From an uncultured Duodenibacillus sp. (lineage in GTDB: Bacteria > Pseudomonadota > Gammaproteobacteria > Burkholderiales > Burkholderiaceae_F), in the NCBI GenBank assembly GCA_944390715.1, contig CALXQS010000008.1:1-64000 (forward strand): DNA of 64,000 nucleotides, given 5' to 3'. The notes under the pieces were generated by a model. The model did no database searches and had not been told where the DNA came from. It saw nothing but the letters and a program-made list of their open reading frames with translations. Shown in pieces: positions 9,437 to 18,613 of this stretch; position 1 is the stretch's first letter, and each line of letters begins with the position of its first letter. The translations under genes were made by a program, and so were the position numbers.

Positions 9437-10591
9437 TCAACGGATTTTGAGCGTCGACAGGCCGATGAGCACCAACACAAACGTGATGATCCAAAAGCGC
9501 ACCACAACCTGCGTCTCCTTCCAGCCCTTCAGCTCAAAATGATGATGAATCGGAGCCATCAGGAAGAAGCGCTTGCCGTGCGTCAGACGAAAATACGTCG
9601 TCTGGATCATCACCGAGACGGTCTCCACAACGAAGATGCCGCCCATGATGGCCAGCACGATCTCCTGACGGGCAATCACGGCCACCGTTCCCAGAGCGCC
9701 GCCCAAGGCAAGCGCTCCCACGTCGCCCATGAAGACCTGCGCCGGATATGCATTAAACCAAAGAAAGGCCAGTCCGGCACCCGCAAGCGCCGCGCACAGC
9801 ACGACCAATTCGCCCGCCCCGGGAATGTATTCAAAATACAGGTAGCCGGCAAAGTCCGGACGTCCCACCACATAGGCAAAGATGCCCAGCGCCGAGCCCA
9901 CCATCACGCAGGGCATAATGGCCAGTCCGTCAAGCCCGTCGGTGAGGTTGACGGCATTGGACGTGCCCACGATCACGATATAGGTCAGCACGATGAATCC
10001 CCAGACGCCGAAGGGGAAAGCGATCTGCTTGAAAAACGGCACGGTGAGGGCAAGCTTGTCGAGCTGCTGCATCTCAAAGCCGTTTTCGACCCAAGAGACA
10101 ATCATTGCAAACACGTGGCTGTTTTCAGGCATCGACACGGCAAAAGCAAGATAGACGGCCGCAAAAAAACCAATCAGACTCTGCCAGCCGAACTTCTCTC
10201 TGGCACTCATCCCCTTGGGGTCATGGTGGACCACTTTGCGGTAGTCATCAATCCAGCCCACCAGGCCGTAGCCGAGCGTGACGAAAAGCACCACCCAGAC
10301 GAAGCGGTTTGAAAGATCCATCCACAGCAGGGAAGAAATCCCGATGGAGACCAAAATCAAAACGCCGCCCATCGTCGGCGTTCCGTCCTTGACCAGATGC
10401 GTTTTGGGGCCGTAGCTTCTCACAGCTTGTCCGATGCGCATTTCGCGCAGCTTGCTGATCACAGCCGGTCCGGCACAAAAGCCGATCACCATGGCCGTCA
10501 GCGCAGCCATCACGGCACGCAGGCTCAAATAGTTGAAGACGCTGAAAAAACGAATGTCCTCAGAGAGCCATTGAAAAAACTCTAAAAGCAT
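9437..10591 (-). CDS. mraY: Phospho-MurNAc-pentapeptide transferase MraY
   Basis: Polytopic transferase of 384 residues that moves phospho-MurNAc-pentapeptide from UDP to undecaprenyl phosphate, making lipid I. Family motifs are GTPTMGG near the N-terminus, the [10 protein letters not shown] segment and the MAPIHHHFE segment with its conserved histidines. I chose the ATG at 10591 (reading MLLEFFQW) because it aligns with known MraY N-termini and has AAGGA upstream. The frame is open 108 bases further, but that part is not MraY-like. Confidence 0.95.
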   Translation of the reverse strand: MLLEFFQWLSEDIRFFSVFNYLSLRAVMAALTAMVIGFCAGPAVISKLREMRIGQAVRSYGPKTHLVKDGTPTMGGVLILVSIGISSLLWMDLSNRFVWVVLFVTLGYGLVGWIDDYRKVVHHDPKGMSAREKFGWQSLIGFFAAVYLAFAVSMPENSHVFAMIVSWVENGFEMQQLDKLALTVPFFKQIAFPFGVWGFIVLTYIVIVGTSNAVNLTDGLDGLAIMPCVMVGSALGIFAYVVGRPDFAGYLYFEYIPGAGELVVLCAALAGAGLAFLWFNAYPAQVFMGDVGALALGGALGTVAVIARQEIVLAIMGGIFVVETVSVMIQTTYFRLTHGKRFFLMAPIHHHFELKGWKETQVVVRFWIITFVLVLIGLSTLKIR

Positions 10592-10706
10592 GTGTCCTTT
10601 TGCCGGCGCCTCTTGTTTTTCGAGCGCCTGGATGTTGTCGTGTTTGTCTAGATGCGTATTGTTGTTCACGCCACAGGCAAAACCCGCGGCCCAAGGCATC
10701 TTTTTC

Positions 10707-12095
10707 CTAAGCGGTTCTTGCCGTCATCGCCGCTGCAACAGCATCGACGACCGCTTCGAGATGCATGGAGTGCGAGGCTTTGACAAGCATGCTGCCGGGC
10801 GTTTGCGCTGCGACTTTTGCTGCGTGCGTGAGCTCATCGACGCCGGCAAACCAGCGCGCTCCCGAACCGAATGCCCCGACGGCCTCGCGCATGTGTTCTC
10901 CCACGGCAAGCAGCCGGTCGACGCCTCGCTCTTTTGCGTACGAACACACTTCCTCGTGAAAGCGCGCCGCATTGTCGCCCGTTTCCGCCATGTCTCCCGC
11001 AATGAGCACTCTGGGGCCGGGCAGCTGCGCGAGCACGTCGATGGCCGCGCGCATGCTGTCGGGATTTGCATTGTACGCATCGTCAATCAAAATCGCGCCG
11101 TTGCGCAGCACATGCCGCACCCCCCGGCCGCGAACAGGCTTGAAGTCGGCCAGCCCCCGCGCAATCGCCTCCGGCTTGACGCCGATGGCAAAAGAAGCTG
11201 CCGCAGCCGCGGCTGCATCGTGCAGCGCATGTTCGCCCACGAGATTTAACACCGACGAGAAGCTCTCGGCTCCCTTTTTGATCGCAATGGCGCCCTCGTC
11301 AGCACAAACCGTCACGTTTGCCGCAGCATCGTCTCCTGCAGCATACGTCATCATGCGGCAGCCTCTGGCACGCACGAAGTCGCGCCAAATGCCGACACTC
11401 GGATCCTTGAGCGGAAGCACTGCCGTGCCTTTGGCTGAGAGACTCACCAAGGCAAACGCATTTTCTCTGGCGCTGGCCTCAACCGTGTGCAGAAATTCCT
11501 GATGCTCGCGCTGCGCGTTGGTCAACACGACGACCGTGGGGCGAATCCAGCTCACAAGACGCGCCATTTCGCCCGGGTGATTCATGCCCGCTTCGATCAC
11601 CGCAGCCTTCGTGCGCGCGTTGATCGTCAGCAGCATCTGCGGAACGCCGATATGGTTGTTGAAGTTGCCCTTGGTCGCTGCAATGGCCTCTTCGCCGCAG
11701 GCAGTGCGCAGAATTGATGCAATCATCTGCGTCGTAGTGGTTTTTCCGTTGCTGCCTGCCACGCAGATGAGCGGAATGGAAAACTGTGCTCGCCATGCTG
11801 CGGCAAGCCTGCCGTAGGCCTCGATCGAGTCGCGCACAAGAATCTGCGTGCAGCCCGTATCCTGCAGCTCTTCGACAACCGCGACGCCTGCTCCCGCCTG
11901 CGCGGCCTGAGCGACGAAGTCATGTCCGTCGAAGTTCTCGCCGCGGATGGCGATGAAAATGCAGTTTTTCGTGATGCGCCTGCTGTCGGTGCTGATTTCA
12001 CCGAAAACCACGCCCGAATTCCCGTGCACCTCAAGCACCTCTTCGCCCAGTGCATTGAGCAGGGTCTTCATGTTCCAGCCGGTCATTTCAGACAT
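10707..12095 (-). CDS. murF: UDP-MurNAc-tripeptide--D-Ala-D-Ala ligase
   Basis: Mur ligase of 462 residues that completes the pentapeptide with D-Ala-D-Ala. It has the [12 protein letters not shown]-loop, the [11 protein letters not shown] segment and the [11 protein letters not shown] motif characteristic of MurF. Its start overlaps the murE end by 8 bases. An alternative ATG lies nine bases inside. The 115 bases between murF and mraY hold no other gene. Confidence 0.96.
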   Translation of the reverse strand: MSEMTGWNMKTLLNALGEEVLEVHGNSGVVFGEISTDSRRITKNCIFIAIRGENFDGHDFVAQAAQAGAGVAVVEELQDTGCTQILVRDSIEAYGRLAAAWRAQFSIPLICVAGSNGKTTTTQMIASILRTACGEEAIAATKGNFNNHIGVPQMLLTINARTKAAVIEAGMNHPGEMARLVSWIRPTVVVLTNAQREHQEFLHTVEASARENAFALVSLSAKGTAVLPLKDPSVGIWRDFVRARGCRMMTYAAGDDAAANVTVCADEGAIAIKKGAESFSSVLNLVGEHALHDAAAAAAASFAIGVKPEAIARGLADFKPVRGRGVRHVLRNGAILIDDAYNANPDSMRAAIDVLAQLPGPRVLIAGDMAETGDNAARFHEEVCSYAKERGVDRLLAVGEHMREAVGAFGSGARWFAGVDELTHAAKVAAQTPGSMLVKASHSMHLEAVVDAVAAAMTARTA

Positions 12096-13632
12096 AGTTT
12101 TTGCCCGCCTCTTGTTTTTTTAACATTCTCGCGCGGCGCTCGACGAGCGCTTCGCGGGCAGCCTCAAGGTCGCTGAAGTGCGTGCGCACGCCCTTGACCT
12201 CTTGATACGCTTCGTGCCCCTTGCCGGCAATCAGCACGACGTCGGCAGCGCCGGCCTCGCAGACTGCCTCGACAATGGCCTGTCTGCGGTCGAGCACGAT
12301 GCGCGTTTTGTTCTTCTCGCAGGCCTGCGCAATCGCTTCGGCAATAGCCGCAGGCTCTTCACTGCGCGGATTGTCGGTCGTGATCACGACAAAATCCGAA
12401 CCTTCGTCGGCAGCTTTGCCCATCAGCGGCCTCTTGCCGTGATCGCGGTCTCCGCCCGCGCCGAAGACCGTCCAGAGCCTTGCGCCGGCTCTGGCCTTCA
12501 TCGCCTCGCGCAAAGCGCCGATGACCTTGGAGAGGGCATCGGGCGTGTGTGCATAGTCGACAACGATCAAGGGAGCATTTTCGGCGACCACGGGCTCGAG
12601 CCTGCCGGCCGGCGCGCGCACCTGATTCATTTGCGAGAAAACGGCCTGCGCATCAATGCCGAAGGTAAGCATGATGCCTGCGGCTGCAAGAATATTTGAG
12701 ACATTAAAGCGCCCGATTACCTGCGCCTCAACCGGAAAGCTCTGACCCTGCCAAAGCGCCTTGAAGGCAACCGACGAAGGTTTGTTTTCTATTTCCAGAG
12801 CATTGAGCGCGCTGCACCCCTCAAGCGTCTTTTCCTGCAGCGAATACGTAATGACGCGCACGCCCCGCGCCAGCGCTCGCCGAGCAAGCCGCAGACCGGC
12901 CTCATCGTCGATATTGACGACGGCGTTTTTCAATCCCGGCCAGTCAAAAAGAATCGCCTTGGCCTTTTCATAGGCTTCAAGCGTGCCGTGGTAGTCCAGA
13001 TGGTCGCGCGTGAGGTTCGTAAATGCCGCCGTCTCAATGCTCGTGCCCGAAAGCCGCCCCTGCTCCAGGCCAATCGAACTTGCCTCAATGGCAAAGGCCT
13101 GAGCGCCCTTTTCATAGGCTTCAGAAAAAAGCTCCTGCAGGCTGGCCGCATCGGGCGTCGTCAACGGCGGAGCGGGAAGCTTTTCCGCGTTGAGAAAAGC
13201 GCCGATCGTGCCGATGGCCGCGCACGGATGATGCAGGCGCGTCAAGGCCGCGCTCACCCAGTGGCTGATGCTCGTCTTGCCGTTGGTGCCCGTGATGGCG
13301 GCTCCCCGCATGTGCGCCGACGGATTGCCGTAAAAAAGCGAAGCGACAAGACCGAGCCGCTCGCGCAGATTTTCAAGCATGTACACGGGCAAGCCCGCGC
13401 TCTTTCCGAGAATGTCCTCGCGCTTTTCAACGAGCATGGCCGAGGCGTGGCGCGAGGCTGCAACAGCGGCATAAGCCAGGCCGTCGACGGTTGCTCCGTG
13501 CAAGGCGGCAAACACATCGCCCTGCTCGATGCTGCGTGAATCAATTCTGATCTTTGCGCCCGGCGCAGCCTTGCTCCTGACCCAATCAACGCAGTCAAGA
13601 ATTTCACTTGAATAGGGGCTGCAATCAATCAT
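12088..13632 (-). CDS. murE: UDP-MurNAc-dipeptide--meso-diaminopimelate ligase
   Basis: Mur ligase of 514 residues that adds the third stem residue. The P-loop reads GTNGKTSISHW. The TTDNPRSEEP segment carries the DNPR signature of enzymes that use meso-diaminopimelate, consistent with a Gram-negative wall and with dapB at the other end of this window. It overlaps both neighbours (ftsI by 8 bases, murF by 8 bases), so the three are surely cotranscribed. Confidence 0.96.
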   Translation of the reverse strand: MIDCSPYSSEILDCVDWVRSKAAPGAKIRIDSRSIEQGDVFAALHGATVDGLAYAAVAASRHASAMLVEKREDILGKSAGLPVYMLENLRERLGLVASLFYGNPSAHMRGAAITGTNGKTSISHWVSAALTRLHHPCAAIGTIGAFLNAEKLPAPPLTTPDAASLQELFSEAYEKGAQAFAIEASSIGLEQGRLSGTSIETAAFTNLTRDHLDYHGTLEAYEKAKAILFDWPGLKNAVVNIDDEAGLRLARRALARGVRVITYSLQEKTLEGCSALNALEIENKPSSVAFKALWQGQSFPVEAQVIGRFNVSNILAAAGIMLTFGIDAQAVFSQMNQVRAPAGRLEPVVAENAPLIVVDYAHTPDALSKVIGALREAMKARAGARLWTVFGAGGDRDHGKRPLMGKAADEGSDFVVITTDNPRSEEPAAIAEAIAQACEKNKTRIVLDRRQAIVEAVCEAGAADVVLIAGKGHEAYQEVKGVRTHFSDLEAAREALVERRARMLKKQEAGKNYV

Positions 13633-15451
13633 TTCTCAATCCTTTCACCAATATGCCGGGAGCAGCGCCAAAGCCCATCGCATCCGGATGCACGCCGATA
13701 AGCTGCAAGGCGCTCGCCGTCACTTCGTTAAAGACCGGAGCGGCCACGGTTCCGCCGTAATGGCTACCCTGCGTGGGTTCATCAACCATCACCGCCACGA
13801 TGATGCGCGGCTGCCCGGCCGGGGCCATGCCCACAAAGCTGGCAACGTACTTGTCGACATACTCGCCGTTTTCAATCTTGTTTGCCGTCCCGGTCTTGCC
13901 GGCAATCGTATAACCCTGAACGCTGACGCGCCGGGCCGTGCCGCCGGCTTTGACGGTCTGCGTCATCATGGCGCGCATCTGGCGGGCCACTTCCGGACGA
14001 AAGATCTGCTCGCCCTTGGCCAGTGCATAAGTGCGCTTGAAGGTGAGATCAATCACGTCGCCGTTGCGCGCGAGCGCCGTATAGGCGCGCACCAGCTGCA
14101 GCAGCGACACGGAAATGCCGTGTCCGTAGGAGATCGTGGCCTGTTCAATCGGCCTCCAGGATTTGGCCGGGCGAAGCCTGCCGCTGGCCGCGCCGGGCAG
14201 CCCCACTTCGGGCGCCTGTCCAAAGCCCAAGGACGAATACATGTTCCAGAGCGTCTCAGGCGACATTTCAAGCGCGATTTTGCTCGTGCCGATATTGGAA
14301 GACTTGGCCACAACCTGACTGACCGTGATCATGCCGTAGTCGTGCGTATCGCCGATGGTTCTGTCGCCGATCGTGAGCTTGCCCGGGGCTGTCTGCACAA
14401 GCGTATCGGGCCTCACGATTCCCAGATCAAGCGCCTTGGCGATGGCAAAGGGCTTCATGGTGGAGCCAGGCTCAAACGTATCGGTGATCACGCGGTTGCG
14501 AATGTTTTCAAACTTCACTGAACGACGCGAATTTGGATCGTACGTCGGCCAGCTGCTCATGGCAAGCACTTCGCCCGTGCGCACATCGGCCACGACCACT
14601 GCTCCGGCTTTGGCCGCATGGCGCTCGACGGCCGCTGCCAGCGCCTTGTGCGCAATGAACTGCAGACGCGAGTCAATCGAGAGCACGACGTCGGAGCCGA
14701 CGGCGCCCTCTTTGACCCAGACGTCTTCAACGATGCGCCCGAGTCTGTCGCGAATCACGCGCCGCGATCCCTGCTTGCCCGACAGTTCCTGATTGTCGGC
14801 CAGTTCAATGCCTTCGCGCCCGTTGTTGTCCGAATCCGTAAAGCCGACAATGTGCGCCGAGATCGGACCGTCGGGATAGTTGCGGCGCACTTCGTTGCTC
14901 ACATGAATGCCCGCGAGATTAAGCGCGCGAACCGCCTCGCCCTTTTCAACCTCAATCTGGCGGTCGATGTAGACGAAGCTCTTGCCGCGGCGGCTTTCGA
15001 TCTTGCGCTCGATGATCTCCGGCTCGATTTCCAGGATGCCGGCGAGCTTGACGAAGTCTTCGTGCTTGAGTTCGAGCGCTTCCTGCGGATCGGCCCAAAC
15101 GCTTCGGGCAGGAATGGTGGAGGCGAGCACCACGCCGTTTCTGTCGACGATCTGACCGCGCTGCGCCGGCACAGGCAGCGTTCTTGCATAGCGCGCCTCG
15201 CCTTGTTTTTTAAGAAAATCTGTTGAAATGCCGCACTGCAGCCAAAAGGCCTTCAAGCCCACGCAGACAAGCGCCGCAAAAAAGATGAAAAACACCCACT
15301 TGCTGCGGGCCGCAGGAATCGGCACAAGCAATAGCGACTCTTCGCCGCGGCCGCGATTGGTGCGCTTGGGCGCATTGTCCTCGCGCCAGAAGGCAAGCGC
15401 CTTCTCGCGGACAATAAGCCACAGACCCTCGAACACTTCGGAGAGCGTCAT
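13625..15451 (-). CDS. ftsI: Septal penicillin-binding protein FtsI (PBP3)
   Basis: Bitopic transpeptidase of 608 residues that cross-links septal peptidoglycan. There is a long cytoplasmic tail (about 1-50), one membrane helix (about 51-71), a pedestal domain with RGQIVDRNGVVLA, then the transpeptidase domain. The domain carries the catalytic S330-TMK tetrad, the SSN motif at 384-386 and a KTGT motif near residue 510. The cytoplasmic tail is a little longer than in E. coli. It overlaps ftsL by four bases (ATGA) and murE by eight. Confidence 0.97.
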   Translation of the reverse strand: MTLSEVFEGLWLIVREKALAFWREDNAPKRTNRGRGEESLLLVPIPAARSKWVFFIFFAALVCVGLKAFWLQCGISTDFLKKQGEARYARTLPVPAQRGQIVDRNGVVLASTIPARSVWADPQEALELKHEDFVKLAGILEIEPEIIERKIESRRGKSFVYIDRQIEVEKGEAVRALNLAGIHVSNEVRRNYPDGPISAHIVGFTDSDNNGREGIELADNQELSGKQGSRRVIRDRLGRIVEDVWVKEGAVGSDVVLSIDSRLQFIAHKALAAAVERHAAKAGAVVVADVRTGEVLAMSSWPTYDPNSRRSVKFENIRNRVITDTFEPGSTMKPFAIAKALDLGIVRPDTLVQTAPGKLTIGDRTIGDTHDYGMITVSQVVAKSSNIGTSKIALEMSPETLWNMYSSLGFGQAPEVGLPGAASGRLRPAKSWRPIEQATISYGHGISVSLLQLVRAYTALARNGDVIDLTFKRTYALAKGEQIFRPEVARQMRAMMTQTVKAGGTARRVSVQGYTIAGKTGTANKIENGEYVDKYVASFVGMAPAGQPRIIVAVMVDEPTQGSHYGGTVAAPVFNEVTASALQLIGVHPDAMGFGAAPGILVKGLRND

Positions 15452-15786
15452 TTCCTCACCTCCATGTGTCCCTTGATGAGAGCCATCGGCGCAACCTCCA
15501 AAAGCACCGTATTGGTGACCCCCGCAGGCGCAAAGCCCATCTCGCGGGCACGGCGGCTGACGGCCGCCGGCAGAGCCGCCTTGGAAAGGTCAAGCGCAAG
15601 CTGGCTTGAATCGTCCGAGAGTCTGCGCGCCACATCGTTGGCGCGCTCGATTTCGACAAACAACAGCCTCACGCGGTACTGCGTCGTCACAAGCGCTGCG
15701 CCGCTCAGCAGCAGCACCACCGCCGAAATCAGCGCCATGACGAACAAGAAGCGCTCGCTGGCGAAGGCAAGTGCATTTTTTTTCAT
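15448..15786 (-). CDS. ftsL: Cell division protein FtsL
   Basis: Small bitopic divisome protein of 112 residues. A short cytoplasmic tail is followed by one membrane helix (about residues 12-33) and a periplasmic heptad-like segment that would pair with FtsB and contact FtsQ. The ATG at 15786 was chosen because it forms an ATGA overlap with the rsmH stop and has GGGGGT about 6 bases upstream. An ATG 27 bases earlier lacks a ribosome site. FtsL is poorly conserved; position and topology support the call more than sequence does. Confidence 0.9.
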   Translation of the reverse strand: MKKNALAFASERFLFVMALISAVVLLLSGAALVTTQYRVRLLFVEIERANDVARRLSDDSSQLALDLSKAALPAAVSRRAREMGFAPAGVTNTVLLEVAPMALIKGHMEVRK

Positions 15787-16793
15787 TTTGCACCCCCTTC
15801 GGCTTGCATCCATTTGCGGGCCGTACGCACGGCGCTTCTCATCACGGCGCTGCGCGAGCGAGGATTTTCTTCACACTCCTCTTTTGTGGGCTTGATGCGG
15901 CGCACATCCTGCCAAAACGGTTCCGGCAGATCCTGCGTGCGCAGTGCAATGCGAGCATCGATCAGACGTTCGGGGTGCGCTCCCTCCTCGAAGAAGCGCT
16001 TCACAATGCGGTCTTCAAGCGAATGAAAGCTGATGACGACAAGCTTGCCCGCAGGGCGCAGCAGTCCCGCCGCCTGCTTGAGAGCCGACTTGAGCTCATC
16101 GAGCTCGCCGTTGATCTCAATGCGAATGGCTTGAAACGTTCTTGTCGCCGGATGCTGTCCCGCATCCTTATGCGAGCGGCCGATCGTGCGGGCAATGAAG
16201 TCTGCCAAGTCTGCCGTACGCGCAAAGGGCTGCGTGGTGCGGCGCGCGCAGATGGCGCGCGCAATCTGGCGGGCATGGCGCTCCTCGCCGTAGACGCGAA
16301 GCACGCGTTCGATGTCGCCTTCGGAGGCCGAGGCAAGCCACTGCGCAGCACTGATGCCGCTGGCCGCATCCATGCGCATGTCCAAAGGACCGTCCAGACG
16401 AAACGAAAAACCGCGCGAGGCATCGTCAATCTGAGGACTGGAGACGCCGATGTCCATCAAGATGCCGTCGACGGCCGTCACGCCTCTTTGCGCGAGTTCG
16501 CTGACCATGTGAGAAAAGGGCGCGTGGATGATCTCAAAGCGGCTGTCGCTTATGGCTTGAGCCGCCGCAACTGCCTCCTCGTCGCGGTCAAAGGCAAAGA
16601 CGCGCGCGCCCTGTCCCAAAAGCGAGAGCAGCGTGCGGGTATGTCCGCCGCGGCCGAACGTCGCGTCGACATAAATGCCGTCGGTGCGCGTGAGCACTTC
16701 TTGAGGCGCTTCACGTGCGAGAACCGAGCGGTGCACAAAGGGCTGAGACTGCGCTGCGCTTTGAGCTGAGGCCTGTAGCACTGTCTGCGGCAT
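15783..16793 (-). CDS. rsmH: 16S rRNA m4C1402 methyltransferase RsmH (MraW)
   Basis: SAM-dependent methyltransferase of 336 residues that N4-methylates C1402 in the ribosomal P site. Motifs include HRSVLAREA at the N-terminus, the SAM-binding DATFGRGGHT loop, MDIGVSSPQIDD and the C-terminal ISFHSLEDRIVK. I chose the ATG at 16793 because GGGGAG stands seven bases upstream. ATG at 16808 and TTG at 16811 are alternatives. It lies between mraZ and ftsL, as in nearly all dcw clusters. Confidence 0.96.
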   Translation of the reverse strand: MPQTVLQASAQSAAQSQPFVHRSVLAREAPQEVLTRTDGIYVDATFGRGGHTRTLLSLLGQGARVFAFDRDEEAVAAAQAISDSRFEIIHAPFSHMVSELAQRGVTAVDGILMDIGVSSPQIDDASRGFSFRLDGPLDMRMDAASGISAAQWLASASEGDIERVLRVYGEERHARQIARAICARRTTQPFARTADLADFIARTIGRSHKDAGQHPATRTFQAIRIEINGELDELKSALKQAAGLLRPAGKLVVISFHSLEDRIVKRFFEEGAHPERLIDARIALRTQDLPEPFWQDVRRIKPTKEECEENPRSRSAVMRSAVRTARKWMQAEGGAK

Positions 16794-16817
16794 ATCGGCT
16801 CTCCCCATCAAAGGCAG

Positions 16818-17246
16818 CTAAAACTGAAAGCCGCCGGCAGCGGCCTCAATGCCCGCAGCAAGGGCCTCGGCCTCCTGCTGTGCGAGCTTTTGCGCATCCC
16901 AGAGCTCGAAATGCGTGCCAAGCCCCACGAGCGCGACTTCTTTGGACAAGCCTGCAAGCACGCGCAGATCAGAGGGAATCAGAAGACGTCCGGCCGAATC
17001 GATCGTCAGATCCACGGCGCTGCCAAGCACAATGCGCTGCAGCACGCGTGCGGCATACCCAAGCTTTGCGAGCGCTTCGCGCCGCTCGAGCCAAACGTCA
17101 CGGGGATAGATCAGCAGGCAGCCGTCCGGATGACGCGTCATCGTCACTTCCAGGGCGCACTCGTCCATGAGCTGCTCGCGATGGCGACTTGGCATCGTCA
17201 TGCGGCCCTTGGCATCAAGCGAAAGTAGAGAAGTACCCTGGAACAC
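16818..17246 (-). CDS. mraZ: MraZ, transcriptional regulator of the dcw operon
   Basis: AbrB-fold DNA-binding protein of 142 residues with the two MraZ repeats, each carrying a DAKGR/DSAGR-type signature (LLSLDAKGRMTMPSR and IDSAGRLLIPSD). In E. coli it represses its own operon by binding tandem TGGGN boxes. Matching boxes occur upstream here. Start is taken as GTG at 17246, which gives the usual F-x-G-T-S-L-L-S-L-D-A-K-G-R beginning and has CGGA about 8 bases upstream. The frame continues further upstream, but that extension has no counterpart in the family. Confidence 0.94.
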   Translation of the reverse strand: MFQGTSLLSLDAKGRMTMPSRHREQLMDECALEVTMTRHPDGCLLIYPRDVWLERREALAKLGYAARVLQRIVLGSAVDLTIDSAGRLLIPSDLRVLAGLSKEVALVGLGTHFELWDAQKLAQQEAEALAAGIEAAAGGFQF

Positions 17247-17352
17247 GTTGATTTTCCGACAAAAAATGAGAACTGCCGGCGCGCCTGTTCTCATCCCCGC
17301 CAAGAAAAGACGCGCAGTAAAACTCGTAAAGGAAAAGCAAAATAATAAAGCG

Positions 17353-17378
17353 CCCCACTTTTCCCCACTTTTTCACAC
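17353..17378 (-). promoter_or_regulatory. MraZ operator: three boxes at 10-base spacing
   Basis: On the minus strand two identical GTGGGG boxes (17363-17368 and 17353-17358) and one degenerate GTGTGA box (17373-17378) stand exactly 10 bases apart, separated by AAAA. E. coli MraZ binds three direct TGGGN repeats with five-base spacers in the same place, between its promoter and the mraZ start. The last box ends 106 bases before the GTG. A promoter probably lies just upstream (TTGATT near 17425 is one candidate -35), but I cannot fix it. Confidence 0.7.
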
Positions 17379-17576
17379 CCGACACTCTAGCACAAGCTCT
17401 GTCGAGTATCGTCTTGAAGCCGCACAATCAAGCGCCAGGGCTTGCTTTCATTAGCTAGGTGTTTACCCGCATTAGAGATTGCGCATCACTTCTGCCGTCA
17501 CCTTCGCCGTCGGCTCTGCTTTGGCCGCCAGAGCGCAAAGCTTTGCCTCTGCATTCTTTTTGACGCAGTGGGGGCT

Positions 17577-17711
17577 GAAAAAAAGTCTCGCCGCAGCCCA
17601 AACTGCAGGGCGAGACTGAAAGATTCAGGAGAGTCATTGCTTGACTCCTACGCCGAGAGCCTGAGTCACACATGCATACCCATCGGCGGCATCCGAAATG
17701 AATCGATCTGC
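17577..17711 (-). ncRNA. candidate small RNA or leader upstream of the dcw operon
   Basis: A predicted short transcript of about 135 nucleotides, bounded by a promoter (17718-17746) and a strong intrinsic terminator ending in seven Us. Internally, AGGAGTCA (about 17642-17649) can pair with TGACTCTCCT, which would hide a good ribosome site for a small ORF whose ATG is at 17637 and which runs to 17455. No known RNA family is recognised. It could instead be only the 3' trailer of the YgjP-like operon. The rest of the 524-base gap (17247-17770) holds the MraZ boxes and no other gene I can support. Confidence 0.35.
17584..17617 (-). terminator. intrinsic terminator
   Basis: Perfect nine-base arms AGTCTCGCC and GGCGAGACT enclose a second small GCAG/CTGC helix. 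On the minus strand the hairpin is followed directly by seven Ts. It could end the YgjP-like operon (stop at 17771) or the short RNA proposed here. Confidence 0.75.
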
Positions 17712-17717
17712 ACTGCC

Positions 17718-17746
17718 GTTATACATGAAATGAATAACGTGCGCAA
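17718..17746 (-). promoter_or_regulatory. candidate sigma-70 promoter
   Basis: Minus-strand TTGCGC (17741-17746) and TATAAC (17718-17723) are separated by 17 bases. The -10 matches five of six consensus bases and the -35 three of six. It lies between the YgjP-like stop and the hairpin at 17584-17617. Confidence 0.45.
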
Positions 17747-17770
17747 GTTTCTTGTTCTCTCTGCAGAAGA

Positions 17771-18613
17771 TCATCGCCGCAGCGCTTGGCGGAAAATTCC
17801 CTTCAGCTCTGCGTCGGTAAGAATCTCGTCCGTAAAAATCGACTTCAGTCCGATGGCTCTAAGTTCTTTTCTCGTCTGCCTGCAGTTCGGGCAAAACTCT
17901 TCGACCAAAGACCAAAATGCTCTAGAGTGATTCATATGCGCCAAGTGAGCAAGCTCATGCACGAGCACATAGTCAAAATACTTGACCGGCAGACACGCCA
18001 GAGGCCAGGAAAGCCGCACGACGCCCTTTGCATTGCACGAGCCCCAAGAGGTTTGGGCCTGCGAGACGACAAACTCAGTGGGGAAAAGATGCATGGCGCG
18101 GCACATCTGCGGAGCGCGCTCAGCGTACATCTCGCAGAGGCGTCGCTTGAGAAAGCGGCTCACGAACGTGGCCTGAAGCTTGTGCGCCAAAGGCTCAGGC
18201 AATGCCGAAAACGAAGGCATCAAGAGCAAGGGCTCCTGCCCCGAGGAAGACTTGTCGATTTCGACGCTTTGCACGTCGGCCGGCTGCAGAGCAAACCTTG
18301 CTCCCTCAAGATAAACCCAGCCGCCCGGACGGATTTTGGCGCCGTAGGCAGAGCGGGCATTGGCCTGCTGCATCATCGTTTGCCGCTGCCGGTCAAGATT
18401 TTTTCTGATCCATCGGCAGCAGCCGCGCATGAATTCGAGAAGCTGGGCAGTCTTCGTTTTCCAAGGAACCGTGAGCTTGACGCGTCCCTCCCGAAGCGAA
18501 ACGCGCATCCTGACATAGTCGCCGTAATTGGCCGACTCTATGACTTCCAGAATCAGCGCTTCGTCAGACTGTTCGAGCGAAGGTTCGCTCCACTTCAGTC
18601 CGCCTGATCCCAT
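17771..18613 (-). CDS. YgjP-like (DUF45) zinc metallopeptidase
   Basis: Predicted zinc-dependent peptidase of 280 residues in the YgjP/DUF45 family. The zinc site is visible as H219-E-L-A-H223 with a third histidine at 229 (HMNHSRAFW). Upstream is the family's conserved QTSWGSCN stretch. No signal peptide or membrane helix, so probably cytosolic; its substrate is unknown. The start overlaps the end of plsC by 19 bases, so it is the last gene of the plsC operon. It ends 154 bases before a strong intrinsic terminator. Confidence 0.85.
   Translation of the reverse strand: MGSGGLKWSEPSLEQSDEALILEVIESANYGDYVRMRVSLREGRVKLTVPWKTKTAQLLEFMRGCCRWIRKNLDRQRQTMMQQANARSAYGAKIRPGGWVYLEGARFALQPADVQSVEIDKSSSGQEPLLLMPSFSALPEPLAHKLQATFVSRFLKRRLCEMYAERAPQMCRAMHLFPTEFVVSQAQTSWGSCNAKGVVRLSWPLACLPVKYFDYVLVHELAHLAHMNHSRAFWSLVEEFCPNCRQTRKELRAIGLKSIFTDEILTDAELKGIFRQALRR

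Noticed and set aside
17442..17930. 162-codon plus-strand frame across the region before mraZ
   Set aside because: It runs antisense through the terminator hairpin and into the end of the YgjP-like gene, with no ribosome site and no domain.
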